A stretch of 64,000 nt of DNA from Mucilaginibacter sp. UR6-1 (GTDB taxonomy: Bacteria > Bacteroidota > Bacteroidia > Sphingobacteriales > Sphingobacteriaceae), in the NCBI RefSeq assembly GCF_020880975.1, contig NZ_JAJIWP010000001.1:620001-684000 (forward strand). The letters are read 5' to 3'. Made by a program: the position numbers and the translations under genes. The stretch's first letter is position 1, and every line of letters begins with the position of its first letter. Below, piece after piece: positions 46,808-56,137 of this stretch. Under the pieces are notes generated by a model. It saw nothing but the letters and a program-made list of their open reading frames with translations. It made no database searches and had not been told where the DNA came from.

Positions 46808-48676
46808 TTATAGCTTCATGTATTCGGCGAATACCTGTTGCATAAAGGCTTTGCCATATTGCAGCATTTCGTCTGTTTGTTTTTGAGGCTGATTAGGATC
46901 ACCTACGTAAATAATTCGTTTACCGGCATTATCATATGATACTACCTTACCAGGCAACATAAAACCGAATCCATTATCCCAATCAAAAAAAGCAAACTCC
47001 TTGCTATAAGGGTTCAGCAGGTTTTTTGACCATTTAAATTGCTTGTTTGGCATATCAAGCTGTGCCAGCAGGGTTGCGGCAATATCAGTTTGGCCGCCCA
47101 ATTTATGTATACGTTGGCCACGATATTCGGGCTTTATGGCATCGCCAAAAAACAGTAGCGGAATGTGGTATTTTTGCGGTTCAAACGGGTCGGCATTATT
47201 TAATGGCAGCCTGTGCCCGTGGTCGGCAACGAGGATGAACAACGTGTTTTTATACCAGCTTTGCTTCTTAGCCAGATCAAAGTATTCTTTCAAACTCGCA
47301 TCGGTATAATAAGCGGTACTCCTGAATTTGTTGCTCAGATCTTCACCCGGAAAATGCGCCGGTACCGGCAGGTCAAATGGTTCGTGGTTACTTAGCGTTT
47401 GCAGGTAGCTAAAAAAAGGTTGCTCTTCTTTGTTCAGATATTTTACATGCCTTTTCACCACAACATCATCATGCGCCCCCCATTTGGAGTTCATATCCCG
47501 GGCGTCAAAATTCTTTTTGTCGATGATCTCGTTAGTACGGTGGCTTAGCATGTAGGCCTTAAAGTTCATAAACTCGCTTTCGCCGCCGTACATGTACGAT
47601 GTTGCATAGTGCTCATTGTAAAATACCTTTGTAAGCGATGGCAAGCGTTCCTGCTTCACGTTATCAACAATAACAGTACGTATGGCCTGCGATGGGAATG
47701 CACTCAATATGCCGATGATACCCTTGTCAGTACGATCGCTGGTGGAGTAAATGCTGTCAAACAAAACACCATGCTTAATAAAATCCTCAAAGTTGGGGGC
47801 ATCGCCTTTTTCGCCGCCTAATGATTCGATCAGGTCAGCCGTAAAACCTTCAATCTGGATAATCACCACATTTGGTTTAGCAGTGTTTAGTATCTTTACA
47901 GTAGTGTCTTTCTGTACCGTGTACATACTGTCAACCAAACTTTCAGCCTCATGGGCAGACATGTAGAGGTAGGGGTTATATGGCGTTTTAAAATTCTCTA
48001 CAGTGTTGTGCAGTAAGTTCCATTCCGTATTAAGCGCGCATTGGTTTAGTATCTGCCTGTCGCTAAAATAGGCCATACTTTGGTTCATGGGCGATAGCTG
48101 CAGACCGCCACGTATAATTAGCACATTTAACCCGGCTAATAATATAATAGCAAAAGGCTTTACATACCACTTGAGTTCAGGCTTCTTAAAGTTAAAATCA
48201 ATTATATAGTTAGATAATACAATACCCGCTACTAACAAAAATGTACCTATAGCCAAACTTAAACCAATAGGCGAGGAGCCGGTAGAGGCAATAGCTTCGG
48301 AAGGGGAATGGTAAAGCGTATCAAATACCCTGAAGTTGATTTTGGTGCCCCACTCCCTGAATATGTTAAGATTTAAAATGGCGACAAAAGAAATAATGAA
48401 GATGCAGAAGTATACATATACCCGCAGCCAAATACCTTTTATATTTAATTTAGGAAAGAACCAACCTATAAAAAAAACCAACAGCGGTAGTATAGAAATA
48501 TAACCCGCGGCCGAGGCATCAATACGTACGCCGTAAAAAAAGGTCTGGAATATTTCGCTAAAGGAGGCTTTTTTTAGTTTATCAATAAAATAAAGCTCAA
48601 AAATAGCCCGGGTTATTACCGAGAATACTAACCAGAAAAAGATGAAACGGATAAAACTAATTAGGCTTCTTAACAT
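46808..48676 (-). CDS. LTA synthase/sulfatase-fold membrane phosphotransferase
   Basis: 622 residues. Five N-terminal membrane segments (about 1-190) precede an alkaline-phosphatase-fold domain (about 265-600) with NVVIIQIEGFTADL (metal-site Glu), STSDRTDKGIIGIL (Thr as likely nucleophile), LVADHGHRLPLNN (Asp-His) and RIHKLGGQTDIAATLL. LtaS-type proteins transfer phosphoglycerol; Bacteroidota make no lipoteichoic acid, so a phosphoethanolamine or phosphoglycerol transferase for another envelope glycan is more likely. Its start codon lies in the right arm of a long inverted repeat. Confidence 0.87.
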   Translation of the reverse strand: MLRSLISFIRFIFFWLVFSVITRAIFELYFIDKLKKASFSEIFQTFFYGVRIDASAAGYISILPLLVFFIGWFFPKLNIKGIWLRVYVYFCIFIISFVAILNLNIFREWGTKINFRVFDTLYHSPSEAIASTGSSPIGLSLAIGTFLLVAGIVLSNYIIDFNFKKPELKWYVKPFAIILLAGLNVLIIRGGLQLSPMNQSMAYFSDRQILNQCALNTEWNLLHNTVENFKTPYNPYLYMSAHEAESLVDSMYTVQKDTTVKILNTAKPNVVIIQIEGFTADLIESLGGEKGDAPNFEDFIKHGVLFDSIYSTSDRTDKGIIGILSAFPSQAIRTVIVDNVKQERLPSLTKVFYNEHYATSYMYGGESEFMNFKAYMLSHRTNEIIDKKNFDARDMNSKWGAHDDVVVKRHVKYLNKEEQPFFSYLQTLSNHEPFDLPVPAHFPGEDLSNKFRSTAYYTDASLKEYFDLAKKQSWYKNTLFILVADHGHRLPLNNADPFEPQKYHIPLLFFGDAIKPEYRGQRIHKLGGQTDIAATLLAQLDMPNKQFKWSKNLLNPYSKEFAFFDWDNGFGFMLPGKVVSYDNAGKRIIYVGDPNQPQKQTDEMLQYGKAFMQQVFAEYMKL

Positions 48677-48718
48677 CAGGCGGCAAAAATACTTATTTGC
48701 CTGAATGTTAAGAAGCCT
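48662..48718 (-). promoter_or_regulatory. Long inverted repeat overlapping a start codon
   Basis: A 19-bp arm (48663-48681) pairs with 48699-48718 with a single bulged A and a 17-base loop. On the minus-strand mRNA the 3' arm contains the ATG (48676-48674) and first codons of the LTA-synthase-like gene. No T run follows. It could hide the start codon or slow ribosomes, or terminate the upstream gene poorly. Confidence 0.65.
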
Positions 48719-48757
48719 TTAATTAAATGTTTATAATACAATGACGGCGGGCTGCAA

Positions 48758-49405
48758 TTAATTGCCGCCGCCACCTAATGATTTCAGATCAGTAAGGGTG
48801 ATCTTCTCAAAATCGCCGGGGATGCCAAAAAAGCCCGCAGGAACTTTTTGATCGGTAACGCTTTTTAAGGTTACATTAACAGCCTGGCCTTGTTGCAAAG
48901 CTGTAAATTGTACAGGCACGCCACCAATTTCTTTAAAAGTATGGCTGAAAGATGTTGCCGGTATCTTGATATCGTTAGTAACCCATGCCTCGTAGCTGCT
49001 GCCGCTTTTTGCATCTTTTACAGTTACTTTTTTGCAGTTAAAACCGCTGATAACTTTAGTTTCAGTACCGGGGGTAAAGCTGAACTTAGGCTCTTGTGCT
49101 TTGCCTTCTTCAATTTCGGCAGGGGTTGCAATAGCTGCTTTTTTTATGCTGGCCACAGGTACATCAACCAAAACGGCAAGGTAATCGCCATTTTTAGCGG
49201 TGATGATCTTAATATCAGCAGGACCTTGCTGCATAGATGTAAGGCTGCTATCGCCTTTAAAGTAGCTTTTGGTATCAACCGCACCGCCAGGTGTTTGAAT
49301 GGTATAGGTAGCAAAACCTTCGATGTAGTTTTTTTGAGCGCTGGCACCTAATGCGGTAGCTGATAAAGCAACAAGCAACGCTGCTCTTAAAAATTTAATG
49401 TTCAT
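48758..49405 (-). CDS. Secreted DUF4412-like protein
   Basis: 215 residues from the ATG at 49405; a longer ORF starts at 49426 but the signal peptide (MNIKFLRAALLVALSATALGASA|Q) begins here. The mature part is beta-rich: ITYxxx-like start (YIEGFATYTIQT), ISGFNCKKVTVKDAKSGSSYEAWVT in the middle, VPAGFFGIPGDFEKITL near the end. This resembles DUF4412, common in Bacteroidota. Function unknown. Confidence 0.75.
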   Translation of the reverse strand: MNIKFLRAALLVALSATALGASAQKNYIEGFATYTIQTPGGAVDTKSYFKGDSSLTSMQQGPADIKIITAKNGDYLAVLVDVPVASIKKAAIATPAEIEEGKAQEPKFSFTPGTETKVISGFNCKKVTVKDAKSGSSYEAWVTNDIKIPATSFSHTFKEIGGVPVQFTALQQGQAVNVTLKSVTDQKVPAGFFGIPGDFEKITLTDLKSLGGGGN

Positions 49406-49473
49406 TGGGTCGTTTTTAGTTAGCACAAGTTAAGTTTTAATTGCAAGCTATGCAATTAAGTTAAATAATTAAT

Positions 49474-51567
49474 TCATCGGTTAGACGGAGTAAGCATTGC
49501 TTTGTTACTGCCCGATACCATATATTTTATATGCTTCCGCTCCAGGCGGCCAATTAATTGTTGTCTGTAAAAACCCGTGCTTTTACCCGCTATTATAACT
49601 GTTTGATGTTTAGTGATCTTGTTGAGTTGATCGTTATCTAATTCTATTTTCCCTTTCAGATAAAGGTAGTCGTATTTTTTATTGATGGATAGATTATCGT
49701 TTGCATCGATAATTATCATTCGCTTATTAGCAAAATTAACCAGCTTATTCTTTCCTGTAATTTTATTAGCATTAATTGCTGATTTAAAACCTATTATGTT
49801 TATTTTATCAATTTCGCAACTATCAATGTAAGGTTTTATTGAGTAACTGTATGTTTTGCTGCCGGTGTCAACATCTGTAATAAGTATCAGGTTGTTTCCG
49901 CTGCGCAAACCTATAGCGGCATTATTACGCAGGCTAAAGAAAACGATCTGTTTATTGTGTACGATATGATAATTATTCCACATCCTGAATGTGGTTAAGG
50001 TTACTATCATAGCACATAAAGCAATAATCAGCGTTTTTTTCGGCTTATTTAACCAATAACTTATCAGCAATACAATTACAACAGCCAACAAAAATTCAAT
50101 GCTATTGAGCCAAACCCTGTTAATGGCAGACCATGGGGCATGTTCAATAATTGATAATGTGCGGTTGGTGAACAGTATCAGTTTTTCAACCAGCAGGCCT
50201 AACCACTTACCCGGCAGCCAGCCTTGTGGTATAAGCAGGTATAATATTCCTCCATACATTATCAGGGCAGAAGGGATGAGTATTACCAGGTTACTCACTA
50301 AAAAATAAACCGGCACCTGGTGAAAATAGTAAGTACTTAAAGGCAGTGTAACTAACTGCGCGGCTATGGATGCAGAACTTACGAGCCAAATTTTATCAGC
50401 AAGTTTATTATTAAATGTGAACTTTTGATAGATGATGGGCTGCAGAATAATGAGCCCGGCAACGGCAATATACGATAGCTGAAAACCCACATCGGTTATC
50501 AGTAATGGGTCAGCAAGTAAGGTAATGAATGCGGATACCGCGAGTATATTCAACTGACTGATACGGCGTGCAAAGCATCTGCCCAAAAGTATAAATGAAA
50601 GCATGATACCTGCCCTGCAAACAGGCGGCGAAAAACCGGTAAGCAGCGCATAGCCCCAAATACACGCAATTACAATTAGAGTAACAAATATTTTGCCCCT
50701 TGTGCCCTTATTAAGTGGCGCAAGTATAAAAACCAATACCAGGTAAATAAGCCCAACGTGCGCGCCGGACACCGATAAAATATGAATGGTGCCTGTTTTT
50801 GAATAAGCCTGCAATACATCGTTACTCAATTCGGCGCTGTAACCCAGTATTAGGGTAGAGGCCACTGCGGATGCATCCGCATCGGTAATAACAATTTTAA
50901 ATTTGTTTACAAGTCGTTTTCGCAGGTTTTGCGCATAAGCCATCAACGGGTTACCGGCATCTGTTTCAACAATACTGAAATGTGCGGGTGAAATATAAGC
51001 CTGATGATAAATGTTTTTATGTGCCAGGTAACGGCGATAATTAAATTCAGCCGGGTTAAGCGGCAGATCTACCGGTTTATAATTGACAGGTATCAGCAAT
51101 ACATCGCCATAACTGATCCTCTTTACAGCCTTTTTACTTAAAGTGATCAATATCTTTCCATTAACATTCAGTAACTTACCTGAACTTATGGCGTTTGTAA
51201 CGCCCGCTGTAAAACGCATGTTATCATTCTTTGATACAGGCTCATTAATAACGGTTACCAGCAGGTTACTTGCATTTATTTTTGAGAAATGTTTGGGGTT
51301 ATTTATCTCAATGGCATTACCTGTGATAACGATGCCCGCTGTAAAAAGGAATACTATGGCTACAATACCACCCAGCCAGGTATGCCTGAATATTTTAAGC
51401 GGTTTATGAAGCAAATTAAGTAGCACAAACAGTGTGGCTAACACCAAAAGCGACCATAACGGAAAGCTATTAAGCAGGTCGGGGTTGTATACACGCAGAA
51501 GTATCCCCGCTGCAAACGGTGCAAGCAATACTACAAACGGAAAAGCATCCTTATGGCTTGCCCTCAT
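49474..51567 (-). CDS. comEC: ComEC/Rec2-family DNA-uptake channel
   Basis: 697 residues. N-terminal hydrophobic helices and an OB-like DUF4131 region (about 30-190) precede the Competence domain (about 220-500; YSKTGTIHILSVSGAHVGLIY, LLTGFSPPVCRAGIMLSF, DPLLITDVGFQLSYIAVAGLI). ComEC carries single-stranded DNA across the inner membrane. The last 150 residues keep a remnant of a beta-lactamase-like region but lack the HxHxDH metal motif of Gram-positive homologues. MerR is just upstream (41-bp gap). Confidence 0.92.
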   Translation of the reverse strand: MRASHKDAFPFVVLLAPFAAGILLRVYNPDLLNSFPLWSLLVLATLFVLLNLLHKPLKIFRHTWLGGIVAIVFLFTAGIVITGNAIEINNPKHFSKINASNLLVTVINEPVSKNDNMRFTAGVTNAISSGKLLNVNGKILITLSKKAVKRISYGDVLLIPVNYKPVDLPLNPAEFNYRRYLAHKNIYHQAYISPAHFSIVETDAGNPLMAYAQNLRKRLVNKFKIVITDADASAVASTLILGYSAELSNDVLQAYSKTGTIHILSVSGAHVGLIYLVLVFILAPLNKGTRGKIFVTLIVIACIWGYALLTGFSPPVCRAGIMLSFILLGRCFARRISQLNILAVSAFITLLADPLLITDVGFQLSYIAVAGLIILQPIIYQKFTFNNKLADKIWLVSSASIAAQLVTLPLSTYYFHQVPVYFLVSNLVILIPSALIMYGGILYLLIPQGWLPGKWLGLLVEKLILFTNRTLSIIEHAPWSAINRVWLNSIEFLLAVVIVLLISYWLNKPKKTLIIALCAMIVTLTTFRMWNNYHIVHNKQIVFFSLRNNAAIGLRSGNNLILITDVDTGSKTYSYSIKPYIDSCEIDKINIIGFKSAINANKITGKNKLVNFANKRMIIIDANDNLSINKKYDYLYLKGKIELDNDQLNKITKHQTVIIAGKSTGFYRQQLIGRLERKHIKYMVSGSNKAMLTPSNR

Positions 51568-51608
51568 GCAATGTAAATGGAACGGTTTAGGTTGATAAGG
51601 ATTAACTG

Positions 51609-51944
51609 CTATAGCTGATCGCGAACCTCAAGCAAAAATTTTTTAAGGTTTTCGAGCGCATGCAAAACCCTTTGCTGATCTTTGCTTTCGCCCATATTGT
51701 TTTTCATATGCTCTTTAGCGCCATTAATAGTATAGCCTTTATCCCTTATTAAATGAAATATGATCTTCAGGTTCTCAATATCTTCGGGCGTAAAGTAGCG
51801 GTTGCCCTTCTTGTTTTTCTTGGGTTGGAGTATATCAAACTCCTTCTCGTAAAAACGCAGCAGCGATTGGTTAACATCAAACATGGTCGAAACTTCGCCC
51901 ATGGTGTAATACATCTTACTTATTTCGTGCTCTTTATAGGGCAT
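51609..51944 (-). CDS. MerR-family transcriptional regulator
   Basis: 111 residues. The N-terminal winged-helix (YYTMGEVSTMFDVNQSLLRFYEKEFDIL, then KNKKGNRYFTPEDIENLKIIFHLIRDKGYTINGAKEHM) is the MerR type. The C-terminal dimer helix is short and has no effector domain or Cys, as in the HspR/small MerR group found in Bacteroidota. It may be transcribed with comEC. Confidence 0.9.
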   Translation of the reverse strand: MPYKEHEISKMYYTMGEVSTMFDVNQSLLRFYEKEFDILQPKKNKKGNRYFTPEDIENLKIIFHLIRDKGYTINGAKEHMKNNMGESKDQQRVLHALENLKKFLLEVRDQL

Positions 51945-52107
51945 GTTAAATAATTATGGTAATACCTCAAATATAATAGGTTTTAGTATTTATATAAACA
52001 TTTTATATAACTCCTTTAACCTGTATGTTGAACATTACACGCAAATGTTTGTTAAATATTATCATTGAGTAATTATTAAAATAGCAAATGTAAATAAGGA
52101 GCGTGTA

Positions 52108-52440
52108 ATGGGTTCAAGATCAGCAAAACCGGTAAAGGATGAAAAGGGATTTTTTGGAAAGGTTAAAGAAACCATTGAGGATATTTTAACCGGCCCCCAG
52201 GGCGACCTGGTAAGCAACCAACCTGATCAGGCAAAAAAAGCAACTGCGAAAAAAACCGGCAGGGTGGTAACTAATAAAGTGCCTCCGGCAAAAACAACCG
52301 TTAAGCGTAAAGCTAAAAAAGCCACAGCCGAAGCTAAAACATTAAAGGGGCGTGCCGAAAAACAGGTAATAGCCGCCAAAGCCAAAGCGGTTAACAATAT
52401 TAATATTGAGCCTGTAAAAGCGAGTAAACTTGATAAATAA
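52108..52440 (+). CDS. Lysine/alanine-rich histone H1-like protein
   Basis: 110 residues. A short N-terminal region (GFFGKVKETIEDILTG) is followed by a tail (about 40-100) of Lys/Ala/Thr repeats (KKATAKKTG, PPAKTTVKRKAKKATAEAKT), as in eukaryotic H1 tails. Such proteins in bacteria may bind DNA. An AAGGAG sits 6 bp before the ATG, unusual in this phylum. No domain of known structure is visible. Its transcript ends 93 bp before the next gene, with no clear terminator. Confidence 0.7.
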   Translation: MGSRSAKPVKDEKGFFGKVKETIEDILTGPQGDLVSNQPDQAKKATAKKTGRVVTNKVPPAKTTVKRKAKKATAEAKTLKGRAEKQVIAAKAKAVNNINIEPVKASKLDK

Positions 52441-52533
52441 GTTTGATCATGTAATTGTGAAAATATGTTAAAACCGCAATTTTGGCCGGTGCTTTAACGC
52501 TTGTTTTCTATATTAGCCTCTGATTAAACTTCA

Positions 52534-55263
52534 ATGTTGATGAGAGCAAGGCGATATTTACTTTTACTTTTACTGATAATTTTTTACCTACCAGTTTTTG
52601 CACAGCGCGATAGTGTGGCTTTAAAGGATCTTGTAGGTAAATACGGCCAGGTGGCCGAAGCGTATCCGATAGAAAAAGTTTACCTGCATTTTGATAAGCC
52701 TTATTATGCCGTAGGCGATACGGTGTGGTTTAAAGCCTATCTTACCTACACGCTTAATATGCCATCGCCCTACAGCAAAATAATTTATGTGGATGTGCTT
52801 AATGGTAATGATGGCATGGTACAATCGCTAACATTGCCTGTAAAGGATGGTACCGCGACGGGTATGTTCAAACTCACCAAAGAACTTTACGGCCAGGATA
52901 ATTATCATATTAAAGCCTACACCAAATGGATGGCTAATTTTGATGCTGATTATTTTTTCAGCAAAACCATTCCTGTTGGTAACGCCATTAAGCCGGTTGA
53001 GGCGCAAGTTAGCTTAAAGCGTGAGATCAAAAATCAGATACCTGAAATAACCGCGAACGTTGCTTTTACAGATCAGAATGGCAGCCCTTACGGTGATAAA
53101 AAAATAAGCTGGGTAGTAACATCAGGCGATGATGAACTGGCTAAAGGCAAAGGTAATATTGAAAAGAACGGCCAACTGAACGTAGTTTTCGCAAACACAA
53201 AAAATACCGACCTGACCAATGCACAGCTTAAAATAACTTATGATGGTGCCGACCGGCAGGAGCAAACCAAAAGTATACCCCTTAGCACAGTAGCAGGGCC
53301 GGTTGATGTACAGTTCTTTCCGGAAGGAGGGAACCTGTTGGCTGGTGTGGCTACCAAAATTGCCGTAAAGGCAGTGCAGCCAAATGGTTTGGGTATAGGT
53401 TTTAAGGCAACTGTTACCGATAATGCCGGAACGGCTATTGCCACCTGCGAATCGCAGCACGCGGGTATGGGGGCTTTTATTATAACGCCCCAACCCGGTA
53501 AAAGCTACAAGGCCGATGTAACGCTGGCTGATGGCTCTCGCCAGAGTTATGACCTGCCGCGCCCGCAAATGAGTGGCGTAAACTTAAACGTTAACCCGGT
53601 TGACACCGGCAGGATGCTCATTGTTATATCAGCAGATTCATCTTATCTTAAAAAAAATCAGAACAAGGCGTTTTATATAGTGGGTAGAGCCGGCCAGGTT
53701 ATATGTTATGCCGCGCAAACAACACTTGTTAAGGCATCATATTCGGCATTTATTCCAACCAATAAATTTCCGACAGGCGTAATACAACTAACGCTGCTTA
53801 ACTCATACGGTCAGCCGCTTAGCGAGAGGCTGGTATTTGTAAAGCATAACGACCAATTGGCGCTGACTGTTAGCGGCGATAAGCCATCATATAATAACCG
53901 GTCAAAAGTGAGGCTTAATGTTTCGGCTAAAAATAATGCTTTACCTGCCGAGGGCGAACTATCATTAGCTGTAATTGATGAGGGCAAAGTAAAAAGCAAT
54001 GAAAATGCTGAAACTACCATACTAAGCAGTTTACTGCTTACATCAGAGTTAAAAGGTTATATTGAAGATCCGAATTACTATTTCAGGCCGGCAAATAAAA
54101 ATGCTTTAGCCCAATTAGATGTGTTGATGCTTACGCAAGGTTATCGCAGATTTACTTATCGTGAAGTGGTTAGCAGCAAATTGCCGCAGTTGTTTTTTTT
54201 ACCTGAGCAGGGTATGGAGATCACAGGCACATTGCGTAATAACACAGGTATGCCTATGAAAGGTGGCAGTGTTACTTTGCAGATACCGAGTAAATTTTAC
54301 ACCACCCGTACGATAACCGATGCCGAAGGCCGGTTTAAATTCAGTAACCTGGTGTTTACCGATTCATCGCAGGTTATAGTTAGTGCCAAAAGCAACTATA
54401 ACTCTAAAAACCTGATGGTAATGGTTGATCCGATTACCTATCCAAATTCGGGTAAGGTAACATCACATGCCAATGATGTGCTTAATATTGATACCATGAT
54501 GACAGCTTATCTGCAAAACAGTAAGAAATTCATCAATAGCTCAACCACCCTGCAGGAGGTAGTCATCAAGGCAAAGGCCAAGCCTAAACTAACAGATCAT
54601 AGCCAGTTTCCGTCATTATCGGGTTTAAGTTCAATTGATGCGCGGGTAGTTACCGGCGAACAGTTAAAGGGATGCCCCGACGTGCTGAGTTGTTTGCAGA
54701 GTATGGCTCCTGGTGTAACGTATGATGCACAGGCACAGGCTTTTTATGTATCGCGCGATTATAATCAGGGTAAGCGTGTGCCAATGGCTATATTTGCACA
54801 GGGCGGGCCTGTGGATATTAATTACCTGCGAGGATTGAACGGTAATGATGTAGAATCAGTAGAAGTGTTTTTGCGCGATGATCTGGGTTTGGTAAACCGT
54901 ACTTATCAAACAAATGGCGTACTGTCTGTATATACAAAAAAGGCGCCGCAGGGTCAAAAAATATCTGTTCAGGAATTACAGGATCTGCTGCCTCAACCAA
55001 GCGTGGCTAAGCTATCCCCAAAAGGATATGATGTGGCCAAAACATTTTATTCGCCTAAGTATTTACCGGGTAACAAGGCATTCGGTGCCGATCTGCGGAG
55101 CACCATCTACTGGAACCCGCGCGTACAAACTGATAAAGCCACAGGCAAAACCTTTGTTGAGTTTTATACAGCTGATAGCGCGGGCAGTTATAAGGTAGTA
55201 GTGGAAGGAACTGATAACAACGGGCACCTCGGCCGTGCTGTTTATCAGTTTAAAGTTCAGTAA
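52534..55263 (+). CDS. MG2/TonB-plug outer-membrane-associated protein
   Basis: 909 residues with a signal peptide (cut near PVFA|Q, residue 23). The start (YPIEKVYLHFDKPYYAVGDTVWFKAY) is an MG2-like macroglobulin motif. Two or three more beta-sandwich domains follow (about 140-560), then a CarboxypepD_reg-like region (about 560-650). A TonB-plug-type domain follows (about 670-800; LQEVVIKAK, VVTGEQLKGCPDVLSCLQSMAPGV). There is no barrel after it. Such plug-without-barrel proteins are common in Bacteroidota and may act at the surface. Function unknown. Confidence 0.85.
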   Translation: MLMRARRYLLLLLLIIFYLPVFAQRDSVALKDLVGKYGQVAEAYPIEKVYLHFDKPYYAVGDTVWFKAYLTYTLNMPSPYSKIIYVDVLNGNDGMVQSLTLPVKDGTATGMFKLTKELYGQDNYHIKAYTKWMANFDADYFFSKTIPVGNAIKPVEAQVSLKREIKNQIPEITANVAFTDQNGSPYGDKKISWVVTSGDDELAKGKGNIEKNGQLNVVFANTKNTDLTNAQLKITYDGADRQEQTKSIPLSTVAGPVDVQFFPEGGNLLAGVATKIAVKAVQPNGLGIGFKATVTDNAGTAIATCESQHAGMGAFIITPQPGKSYKADVTLADGSRQSYDLPRPQMSGVNLNVNPVDTGRMLIVISADSSYLKKNQNKAFYIVGRAGQVICYAAQTTLVKASYSAFIPTNKFPTGVIQLTLLNSYGQPLSERLVFVKHNDQLALTVSGDKPSYNNRSKVRLNVSAKNNALPAEGELSLAVIDEGKVKSNENAETTILSSLLLTSELKGYIEDPNYYFRPANKNALAQLDVLMLTQGYRRFTYREVVSSKLPQLFFLPEQGMEITGTLRNNTGMPMKGGSVTLQIPSKFYTTRTITDAEGRFKFSNLVFTDSSQVIVSAKSNYNSKNLMVMVDPITYPNSGKVTSHANDVLNIDTMMTAYLQNSKKFINSSTTLQEVVIKAKAKPKLTDHSQFPSLSGLSSIDARVVTGEQLKGCPDVLSCLQSMAPGVTYDAQAQAFYVSRDYNQGKRVPMAIFAQGGPVDINYLRGLNGNDVESVEVFLRDDLGLVNRTYQTNGVLSVYTKKAPQGQKISVQELQDLLPQPSVAKLSPKGYDVAKTFYSPKYLPGNKAFGADLRSTIYWNPRVQTDKATGKTFVEFYTADSAGSYKVVVEGTDNNGHLGRAVYQFKVQ

Positions 55264-55280
55264 TTACTGGCATGTAGCTA

Positions 55281-55330
55281 TACAAAACAAAACAGGCGGT
55301 CAAAAATTTGACCGCCTGTTTTGTTTTGTA
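55281..55330. terminator. Long bidirectional intrinsic terminator
   Basis: A perfect 24-bp stem (55281-55304 with 55307-55330) with a 2-base AA loop separates the MG2/plug gene from the convergent OmpR gene. Confidence 0.92.
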
Positions 55331-55352
55331 TGTTTATTACTAAGATATTTTA

Positions 55353-56042
55353 TCAGGCCCCGAATTTGTAACCTACGCCCTTTACGGTTGAGATATACTC
55401 TTCGCCCAGTTTTTCGCGAAGTTTACGTATATGCACATCAATGGTACGGTTGGTAACGATAACTGAGTCTTCCCAAATGTTTTTAAGGATAACTTCGCGG
55501 GTGTAAACCTTGCCGGGTTTTGATGCCAGCAGGTAAAGCAGCTCAAACTCTTTTTTAGCGAGTACTACCTTTTCGCCGCTTTTAAATACCAGGTAAGCCT
55601 CGCGGTCAATAACCAGGTCTTCAATTTCAAGCTTATTGTCAACCACCTCTTCGGCAGGTGCGTTACGCCTTAAAATGGCATTAATGCGGCTTACAAGGGC
55701 TCGCGGTTTAATAGGCTTGGCAATGTAATCATCGGCACCTACATTAAAGCCTGCAATCTCTGAGTACTCCTCACTGCGGGCGGTTAAAAACACCATAAAG
55801 GTATTTTTGAACTCCGGCATGGTGCGCATAATGCGGCATGCCTCAATGCCATCCATTTTAGGCATCATTATATCAAGTACTATCAGGTCGGGCAGGGTTC
55901 TTTTTGCCTCAGTTACAGCCTCCTGGCCATTGTGCGCCAAAAATACCTGGTAACCTTCTTTCTTTAAGTTGTATTCGATCAGTTCTAATATATCGGGTTC
56001 GTCATCAACAATAAGAATTTTCTGTTTTGTAGCGTAGCTCAT
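55353..56042 (-). CDS. OmpR/PhoB-family response regulator
   Basis: 229 residues. A receiver domain (about 7-125) has D13/D14, phospho-acceptor D57 (VLDIMMP), T in FLTARSEEY and the lysine in DDYIAKPIKPR. The C-terminal winged helix (about 135-229; KKEFELLYLLASKPGKVYTREVIL, TNRTIDVHIRKLREKLGEEYISTVKGVGYKF) is the OmpR type. No kinase is adjacent, so it is orphan here; the PAS and GAF kinases in the window lie elsewhere. Confidence 0.95.
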   Translation of the reverse strand: MSYATKQKILIVDDEPDILELIEYNLKKEGYQVFLAHNGQEAVTEAKRTLPDLIVLDIMMPKMDGIEACRIMRTMPEFKNTFMVFLTARSEEYSEIAGFNVGADDYIAKPIKPRALVSRINAILRRNAPAEEVVDNKLEIEDLVIDREAYLVFKSGEKVVLAKKEFELLYLLASKPGKVYTREVILKNIWEDSVIVTNRTIDVHIRKLREKLGEEYISTVKGVGYKFGA

Positions 56043-56137
56043 CAGGTTAAATTTTTGGTATAAAAGTATACGCTTAATTGAAGTAAATAGTTAAACTAAT
56101 ATTAATTAATTGTTAAGCGTTACTTTGGTTTAACAAT

